Shown one piece after another: positions 1 to 4,434 of a stretch of DNA of 6,633 nucleotides. This DNA is from CSSed11-175R1 sp041685735 (GTDB taxonomy: Bacteria; Actinomycetota; Nitriliruptoria; Nitriliruptorales; Nitriliruptoraceae): positions 1 to 6,633 of the forward strand of contig JAWLFE010000124.1 in the NCBI GenBank assembly GCA_041685735.1, read 5' to 3'. The notes beneath the pieces are model-generated. The model worked only from the letters and a program-made list of their open reading frames with translations. It had not been told where the DNA came from and searched no databases. The translations under genes were made by a program, and so were the position numbers. Within the stretch, counting starts at the first letter, position 1. Each line of letters begins with the position of its first letter.

Positions 1-1
1 C

Positions 2-340
2 GCCGCGCCCCGGGTCCGTGCGGCAGCGGCCGGGCGTGCGGCCAGCCCGGACGTGGCCGCGCTCACCGCTGCTGGCGCCGAGGTGGCGGTCGCGGTCGGG
101 GACGACGGGGGCCCCGTCCGCCACGACACGGACGCACCTCGCCGGCTGGTCCAGCTCCCTGCGGACATCGCGACCCTGCGGGTACGCGACCCCGCGCGGG
201 CGCTGGCGTGGACGCACGCGATCCGCGCGAGCGTGGGCGCGGGTCTGGATGCCGGGGCGCGGATCAGCGGCATCACCCGGGACGGCTGGTACGTGCTGGC
301 CGACCGCGCCGGCGTGCAGGAGCTCAGCTCGCTTCGGTGA
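2..340 (+). CDS. C-terminal part of a GNAT-family acetyltransferase (5' end outside window)
   Basis: An open frame enters from the left edge without a stop and ends at TGA 338-340, leaving about 112 residues. The recognisable part is a stretch reading LVQLPADIATLR, then DPARALAWTHAIRASVGAGL, then ISGITRDGWYVL just before the C-terminus. From memory this pattern (P-x-D-I-x-x-L, then D-P-x-x-A-x-x-W-x-x-x-x-R, then a final GWYVL-type strand) resembles the C-terminal segment of COG3375-type predicted GNAT acetyltransferases. The acetyl-CoA binding core would lie upstream of the window, so neither catalysis nor substrate can be judged. A GTG at 53 could be read as an internal start, but the frame is open and codon-biased to the edge, so a longer gene is more likely. 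Its last 17 bases overlap the convergent DUF2254 gene. The gene is fairly secure; the family is tentative. Confidence 0.55.
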   Translation, partial: AAPRVRAAAAGRAASPDVAALTAAGAEVAVAVGDDGGPVRHDTDAPRRLVQLPADIATLRVRDPARALAWTHAIRASVGAGLDAGARISGITRDGWYVLADRAGVQELSSLR

Positions 341-1670
341 CCGTGGCGACCCGGCTGCCGCGACGCAGGGTCTCCCGCGCCAGACCGACGACGCGCTCGA
401 GCCGCTGCTGGTCGATGGCGTCGACGAGCTGAGCGCTGTCCTGGATGCGTCCGAGCTGCGCCTCCACCTCCTCGACCCGGGCGGCGCTGTCCGCGATGTG
501 CTCCGCGAGGTCGAGCAGCATCGTGACGAGCGCGACCAGCACCTCCGGGTCGCTGCTGCCGTACCGGCGGGTCGCACCGACCGCGAGCTCCAGGAGCGCC
601 CCGAACCCGGGCCGGGGGGATGCCGCCCGGACGCGGTCATCGTCGTCGACGGCGACGTCGTCACCGAGCGGGTGGGCGGCGTAGCGGCACAGCACCGCCG
701 ACATCTGGGTGACGGCCAGCACGGCGGTGGTCGGGTCGTTGACCCCCGGGGACAGGGCACGGGTGGCGACGTCCTGGAGCTGGCGCAGGCCGAAGGCGAG
801 GTCGGTCGACTCGGTCCGATCCGCACCGAGGTGGAGGTGGCGGTGGACCAGCGCCGCCGCCCTGTCGCGGTCGCCGGGCCCCTCGCCGTCGGCCTCGCCC
901 CAGGCCCAGGCGAGGGTCGTGCCGGCCGTGACCCACTCACCGAGCGTCGGGCGCAGGCGCACCCGTAGACCTGCGGCACGTGCCTCGGTGGCGAGGCCCG
1001 CGAGGTCCACGAGCTGCAGGTAGCCGTCCCGCCGGGCCCAGAGGGGCACCGCTTGCGACGGGGGGTCCGGGGCGAGCTGGTCGGGGAGCATCTCCCGGGA
1101 GCTCGGGACCTTGCTGAGCTGCTGGACCGAGTAGGCGACGATCTCCGACATCACCACGTCGACCCGCAGGTGCTGGGTGACGTGATGCAGGAAGAACAGC
1201 AGGAGCCCGACCGCCACCAGGGACAGCAGCACGGCGACGGTCACCGCGAGCCGCGGGACGAAGGCCTCCACGCCGTCGCCGGGGGTGCGGACCAACCGCA
1301 GGACCCCGACCGAGTAGACCGCGGAACCGATCATGCCGCTGATCACGATCTGGACCCGTCGGTCGCGCAGGAAGGTGCGCAGCAGACGGGGGGTGAACTG
1401 CGCGGCGGCCATCTGCAAGGCGACCACGGTGAGGGAGAACACGAGCCCGACCACGGTGATGGTCGCGCCCGCCAACGTGGACAGGATCGCGCGTGCCCCG
1501 TCGGGCGTACCGGCGAACACCAGGGTTTCCGGCACCGCGGCCGGGAGGGGTTCGAGCAGCGCGAGCAGGGGGGCCAGGATCGCCGCGAGCAGCACGGTCA
1601 CCGTCGGGATGAACCACAGCGAGTCGCGCAGGTCGTCCCAGATCCCCTGCAGACGCACCTTGAGCCGCAC
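324..1670 (-). CDS. DUF2254 family predicted membrane protein
   Basis: This 448-residue protein matches the DUF2254 (COG4325) family of bacterial integral membrane proteins, whose function is unknown. Four hydrophobic segments lie at about residues 18-39, 65-85, 107-127 and 139-161, followed by a soluble C-terminal half of about 280 residues. Family hallmarks are QFTPRLLRTFLRDRRVQ after the second helix, FFLHHVTQHLRVD after the fourth, and RALSPGVNDPTTA at about 304-316. The length is normal for the family. The start is GTG at 1668-1670, chosen because AGGGAGG lies 7 nt upstream and the N-terminus (MRLKVRLQGIWDDLRDSLWFIP) is a typical basic lead-in to the first helix. It is transcribed divergently from lgt and converges on the acetyltransferase gene. 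Nothing in the sequence indicates its role or regulation. Confidence 0.9.
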   Translation of the reverse strand: MRLKVRLQGIWDDLRDSLWFIPTVTVLLAAILAPLLALLEPLPAAVPETLVFAGTPDGARAILSTLAGATITVVGLVFSLTVVALQMAAAQFTPRLLRTFLRDRRVQIVISGMIGSAVYSVGVLRLVRTPGDGVEAFVPRLAVTVAVLLSLVAVGLLLFFLHHVTQHLRVDVVMSEIVAYSVQQLSKVPSSREMLPDQLAPDPPSQAVPLWARRDGYLQLVDLAGLATEARAAGLRVRLRPTLGEWVTAGTTLAWAWGEADGEGPGDRDRAAALVHRHLHLGADRTESTDLAFGLRQLQDVATRALSPGVNDPTTAVLAVTQMSAVLCRYAAHPLGDDVAVDDDDRVRAASPRPGFGALLELAVGATRRYGSSDPEVLVALVTMLLDLAEHIADSAARVEEVEAQLGRIQDSAQLVDAIDQQRLERVVGLARETLRRGSRVATVTEAS

Positions 1671-1862
1671 GAACCGTCCTCCCTGCGACCGGCCGGGAAC
1701 CGATGCGCCGGCCCCAGGCTACGAGGCCCGCACCCGTCGACCGTGGAGGCCGCACATCCGCCCGGGTGTGCGCTCTGCGACCTGTCCGGGAAGCCGGGCG
1801 CCCGTGCCCGCGTTGCAGCCGGCGCTACCGTCCGGCGCTCCGACCCTGACGCCCGACCCCCG
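1671..1862. promoter_or_regulatory. Divergent intergenic region between DUF2254 gene and lgt
   Basis: This 192-bp gap must carry the promoters of both flanking genes, unless lgt is read from further upstream. No convincing sigma-70 pair is visible. The best -10-like hexamer toward lgt is TACCGT at 1826-1831, 31 nt before the ATG, without a matching -35. A GGCCGG/CCGGCC inverted repeat (1691-1696 and 1708-1713) and a 10-bp palindrome CGGGCGCCCG (1795-1804) are present, but such GC-only repeats are expected by chance in DNA of this composition. Confidence 0.35.
1678..1684 (-). promoter_or_regulatory. Ribosome binding site of the DUF2254 gene
   Basis: On the minus strand this reads AGGGAGG, 7 nt before the GTG at 1670. 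It decides the GTG start. Confidence 0.75.
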
Positions 1863-2747
1863 ATGAAGGTCCGCCGCGTGCCCCTCCTCGTGCTCCCGCT
1901 CGCCCAGATCCCGATCCCGCCTACCAACGGGTTCGAGCTCGGGCCGCTCGACGTGCGCTTCTACGGGCTCGTGATCGCGGTCGGGGCGTTCCTCGCCCTG
2001 CAGCTCACCGTCAAGCGCTACGAGCGCTACGGCGGCGACCCCGAGATCGCGGAGAAGGCGGGGCTGCTCGCCCTGGTCGGCGGCTTCCTCGGCGCCCGCA
2101 TCGGCTACATCATCCCGCGGTTCCTCTCCGACGGCCCCCACGGCGCCGCCTACATCGAACGGCCCGGCGACATCCTGGCGATCTGGCAGGGTGGGCTGGC
2201 CTTCTTCGGTGGGCTGGTCGGGGGGACGCTCGCGGTCCTGCTCTACCTGCACCTCAAGCGTGGCGACCTCCCGGCCTTCATGGACGCGGTCGCGCCGGCG
2301 TTGCCGCTCGCCCAGGCGATCGGCCGGTGGGGCAACTACTTCAACCAGGAGCTGTTCGGCCGTCCGACCGACCTGCCCTGGGCGCTGGCGGTCGAGGACC
2401 GCATCGCCGAGCGGGCCGGCTACCCGGCGGGCACGACCTTCCACCCGACCTTCCTGTACGAGTCGCTGTGGAACGCGAGCCTGGTCGTGGTCATCCTGCT
2501 GCTCGACCGCGCACAGGTCCTCAGACGACGTGGCTCGCTGCTGTTCGTCTACCTCATCGGCTACGGCATCGGCCGCGGCTGGGTCGAGGCGCTGCGCATC
2601 GACACCGAGTGGCGCTTCGCCGGCCTGTCCCGCAACAACTGGATCGCGCTGCTGGTCGTGGTGATCGGCGTCGTCGGGCTGGTGTGGTGGGAACGCCACG
2701 GGCCTGGCGAGCGGATCGAGAAGGACGAACCCGCCACCGACGGCTGA
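1863..2747 (+). CDS. lgt: Prolipoprotein diacylglyceryl transferase (Lgt)
   Basis: Lgt transfers diacylglycerol from phosphatidylglycerol to the lipobox cysteine of prelipoproteins at the outer face of the cytoplasmic membrane, the first step of lipoprotein maturation. The 294-residue polytopic protein has the family landmarks in order: RFYGLVIAVG (32-41), GGFLGARIGYI (73-83), IWQGGLAFFGG (108-118), the Lgt signature GRWGNYFNQELFG (154-166, with R155), FHPTFLYESLW (193-203) and GYGIGRGWVEALR (233-245, with Y234 and R238). At the site of the E. coli SFHGG histidine (H103) this protein has Phe115; many actinobacterial and other Lgt proteins also lack that histidine. The ATG at 1863 has no clear ribosome binding site. 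GTG at 1878 is 8 nt after GAAGG and would give a protein five residues shorter, so the start is uncertain. The open frame further upstream has no Lgt similarity and is not part of the gene. Confidence 0.95.
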   Translation: MKVRRVPLLVLPLAQIPIPPTNGFELGPLDVRFYGLVIAVGAFLALQLTVKRYERYGGDPEIAEKAGLLALVGGFLGARIGYIIPRFLSDGPHGAAYIERPGDILAIWQGGLAFFGGLVGGTLAVLLYLHLKRGDLPAFMDAVAPALPLAQAIGRWGNYFNQELFGRPTDLPWALAVEDRIAERAGYPAGTTFHPTFLYESLWNASLVVVILLLDRAQVLRRRGSLLFVYLIGYGIGRGWVEALRIDTEWRFAGLSRNNWIALLVVVIGVVGLVWWERHGPGERIEKDEPATDG

Positions 2748-2775
2748 ACCCTCCCCCTCTGCCCCGACCCCGGTC

Positions 2776-2780
2776 AGGAG
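2776..2780 (+). promoter_or_regulatory. Ribosome binding site of the small cysteine-rich gene
   Basis: AGGAG lies 7 nt before the ATG at 2788. It supports translation of a gene too short for most ORF cut-offs. The 40-bp gap after lgt shows no terminator hairpin, so lgt and this gene may share a transcript. Confidence 0.7.
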
Positions 2781-2787
2781 TCCTCCC

Positions 2788-2958
2788 ATGTGCAGTCCCG
2801 CTACCTGCCGCACCTGCAACAAGACCACCTGGTCCGGTTGCGGCAACCACGTCCAGCAGGTCATGGCCCGGGTGCCCCGCGACCAGCAGTGCACCTGCTC
2901 CGAGGCGGAGCGGACCGTCGGTGGCGGGCTGTTCTCGCGCCTGTTCGGCGGTCGCTGA
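2788..2958 (+). CDS. Small cysteine-rich protein, putative metal-binding, conserved family of unknown function
   Basis: This is a 56-residue protein starting at an ATG with a good ribosome binding site. It begins MCSPATCRTCNKTTWSGCGN, continues HVQQVMARVPRDQQCTC and ends in a short Gly/Phe/Arg tail (GGGLFSRLFGGR). It has six cysteines (C2, C7, C10, C18, C35, C37) plus H21, arranged as CxxC, CxxH and CxC, which is typical of a small zinc- or copper-binding fold. From memory, small proteins with the same MC...TC..C.KTTW.GCG.HV...M..VP..Q.C.C pattern occur in many bacteria and in fungi and plants with no assigned function; this could not be checked here. There is no signal peptide, so it is probably cytoplasmic. 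It follows lgt by 40 bp and ends 9 bp from the convergent oxidase gene. The proximity to copper genes may be coincidental because they are on the other strand. Confidence 0.85.
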   Translation: MCSPATCRTCNKTTWSGCGNHVQQVMARVPRDQQCTCSEAERTVGGGLFSRLFGGR

Positions 2959-2967
2959 CGTCCCGGC

Positions 2968-4104
2968 TCACACGGCGGCGAACCATCCCATCGCGCCACG
3001 CTCGGCCAGGCTCGACTGGTGCGGGTGGAACATGTACCGGCCCGGCTCTGGCAGGGTGAACTCGACGATGGCGCGCTCCCCCTGGGTCAGCGCCACGATG
3101 TCGGTGTGCTCGTCCGGCTCCAGCGAGGTACCCGACCGGAACACGTCGAAGGTCTGGGCGTGGAGGTGGAACGAGGCGACCGGGTCGTGCTCGAGCAGGT
3201 TGACGAGGTAGACCCGGACCAGCTCCCCCACCGGCACGGTGATCGGGAAGCGGTGGTAGGCGCCGGCGATGCCGTTGAAGGTGATCAACTCGTTGCGCCC
3301 GTCGCCGTCCAGGTCCCAGCCGCCGAGCACCAGCATCACCTCGCGCGCCGGTGCTCGCCCACCCGGCGGGTCGACGATCATGGCCCCGTACAACCCGCGG
3401 CCGATGTGCTCGGCGATCGGGGCGGTGTGGCAGTGGTAGGGGTGCAGGCCGAAGGGTTCGGCGACCACCTCGTAGGTGAACTCCGCCCCCGGCGGGACCG
3501 GCTCCCAGCCGTCCATAGCCGGGTCGTGCCGTCCGTGCAGATGGACGTTGTGGGCGTGCGCGGTCCGGTTGGCCATCCGGACACGCACGCGGTCGCCCTC
3601 GGTAGCGCGTAGCACCGGCCCGGGTACCCGGCCGTCGTAGGTCCAGGCCTCGACATCGACGCCGTCGCCCACCTCCAGCCGACGCTGGGTCACCGACAGG
3701 TCGTAGCTCCGGGTCACCCCGCTGCGGCCATCGAAGGGTGGCGGCGTCGTGAGCGCAGCCAGCGCCGCCGGGGTCAGCGAGGTCGGCGGACTGGTGGACC
3801 CGCCGTACATGCCCGCATGACCGGCCTCCCCGCTCGCGGGCGTGGCCGTCGGTGGCTCGGCAGCCGGGTAGGCGCCGGCGGCACCGTGTTCGTGCCCGTC
3901 GGCGGCCACGGCGTCCCGCCCGGTCAGCAGGTCCCGTCCCAGCACCCCACCGCCGACCGCGACGGCGCCGGCGACCCCGGCCCGTCGCAGGACGTCCCGG
4001 CGGCTCCACGTCGCCGGATCCTCCGCCGGCCCACCCGCACCGGACACACCCGCATCGCCACCCCGGTCCGGCGGCGTGCTGCGCGTCGGCTCGGCCTCGG
4101 TCAC
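2968..4104 (-). CDS. Tat-exported two-domain multicopper oxidase, type C pattern
   Basis: This 378-residue oxidase would couple oxidation of an unknown substrate to reduction of O2 to water outside the membrane. A twin-arginine motif SRRDVL (34-39) and a hydrophobic stretch to about 56 form a Tat signal after a long 33-residue leader. Cupredoxin domain 1 has HNVHLHG (185-191) and HPYHCH (221-226), then H233 and L238. Domain 2 has FHLHAQ (312-317) and FHPHQ (359-363). All eight trinuclear-site histidines are visible: H188, H190, H224, H226, H313, H315, H360, H362. The type-1 site is H185, C225 and H233 with axial Leu238. Domain 2 has HPH in place of HCH and so lacks a type-1 cysteine, as in type C two-domain oxidases. 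The GTG start overlaps the preceding gene's stop (GTGA), suggesting translational coupling. GTG at 4047 is an alternative giving a more usual Tat leader. Copper nitrite reductase is disfavoured by the complete set of trinuclear histidines. Confidence 0.9.
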   Translation of the reverse strand: MTEAEPTRSTPPDRGGDAGVSGAGGPAEDPATWSRRDVLRRAGVAGAVAVGGGVLGRDLLTGRDAVAADGHEHGAAGAYPAAEPPTATPASGEAGHAGMYGGSTSPPTSLTPAALAALTTPPPFDGRSGVTRSYDLSVTQRRLEVGDGVDVEAWTYDGRVPGPVLRATEGDRVRVRMANRTAHAHNVHLHGRHDPAMDGWEPVPPGAEFTYEVVAEPFGLHPYHCHTAPIAEHIGRGLYGAMIVDPPGGRAPAREVMLVLGGWDLDGDGRNELITFNGIAGAYHRFPITVPVGELVRVYLVNLLEHDPVASFHLHAQTFDVFRSGTSLEPDEHTDIVALTQGERAIVEFTLPEPGRYMFHPHQSSLAERGAMGWFAAV

Positions 4105-4403
4105 GCGGTCGCGCCCACCGACGCGGCCAGGGCCACCGCGATCAGCCAGGCGACGATCCCGCCCAGGACGTAGAACGCCCCGAGCCGCCGCGGCAGGGCC
4201 GGGCTGGTCACCAGGTAGACCGCGGCGCCGACGACCGGGACCACGAGCACCGCCGCCGACCACCCGACCGCCGCCCCGGTGGCGAGCTGATCATCGCCGG
4301 CGCGCCGGGCCACATCCCACAGCGCGACCGCCATCCAGGCGCCGAGCACCGCGAAGGGCAGCACGGTGGCGTAGAGCCCCACGATCACCTGCACCGCTCC
4401 CAT
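4101..4403 (-). CDS. Small three-helix membrane protein, PLDc_N-like
   Basis: This 100-residue integral membrane protein has three hydrophobic segments (about 4-29, 46-66 and 76-97). The first loop contains WDVARRAGDD, which would be cytoplasmic by the positive-inside rule. The second helix, VGWSAAVLVVPVVGAAVYLV, has the W...(V/I)P..GA..Y pattern of the PLDc_N domain (PF13396), a short membrane module often found without any phospholipase domain. It resembles the C-terminal about 95 residues of the upstream 689-residue protein along its whole length, including VARR, VGW, VYL and LPR, so the two are probably products of a duplication. The ATG at 4401-4403 has GGAGG 7 nt upstream. The gene lies 31 bp after the upstream gene and overlaps the oxidase start by 4 bp. 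A role as membrane partner or anchor for the exported copper proteins is inference. Confidence 0.85.
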   Translation of the reverse strand: MGAVQVIVGLYATVLPFAVLGAWMAVALWDVARRAGDDQLATGAAVGWSAAVLVVPVVGAAVYLVTSPALPRRLGAFYVLGGIVAWLIAVALAASVGATA

Positions 4404-4410
4404 CAGCAGA

Positions 4411-4415
4411 CCTCC
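4411..4415 (-). promoter_or_regulatory. Ribosome binding site of the PLDc_N-like gene
   Basis: On the minus strand this reads GGAGG, followed by T and six more nt before the ATG at 4403. It fixes the start and excludes the longer upstream reading of the same frame, which runs through the preceding gene. Confidence 0.75.
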
Positions 4416-4434
4416 ACTCGTCGCGTCCGTGTGC

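Noticed and set aside
1691..1713. GGCCGG/CCGGCC inverted repeat as an operator between the DUF2254 gene and lgt
   Set aside because: The arms are six bases of G/C only, which is expected often by chance in DNA this GC-rich.
1053..1862. A 270-codon upstream extension of the lgt frame
   Set aside because: It runs antisense through the DUF2254 gene, has no similarity to Lgt, and the Lgt N-terminal motif begins soon after 1863.
2748..2787. A terminator between lgt and the small cysteine-rich gene
   Set aside because: No stable stem beyond 4 bp and no T-tract are visible in the 40-bp gap.
1719..2999. A 426-codon minus-strand open frame opposite lgt and the small cysteine-rich gene
   Set aside because: The composition is Arg/Gln/Asp/Val-rich with no motif, and it is antisense to a secure Lgt.
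2968..4104. Copper nitrite reductase (NirK) as the identity of the oxidase
   Set aside because: All eight histidines of an oxidase trinuclear site are visible, with HxH pairs in both domains. NirK lacks this full set and has a Met axial ligand and a different CAPPGM-type motif.
4105..4263. An upstream extension of the oxidase frame to an ATG-like start at 4263
   Set aside because: The added residues are Arg/Gly-rich and overlap the membrane protein gene. The GTGA overlap and the Tat signal position favour 4104.
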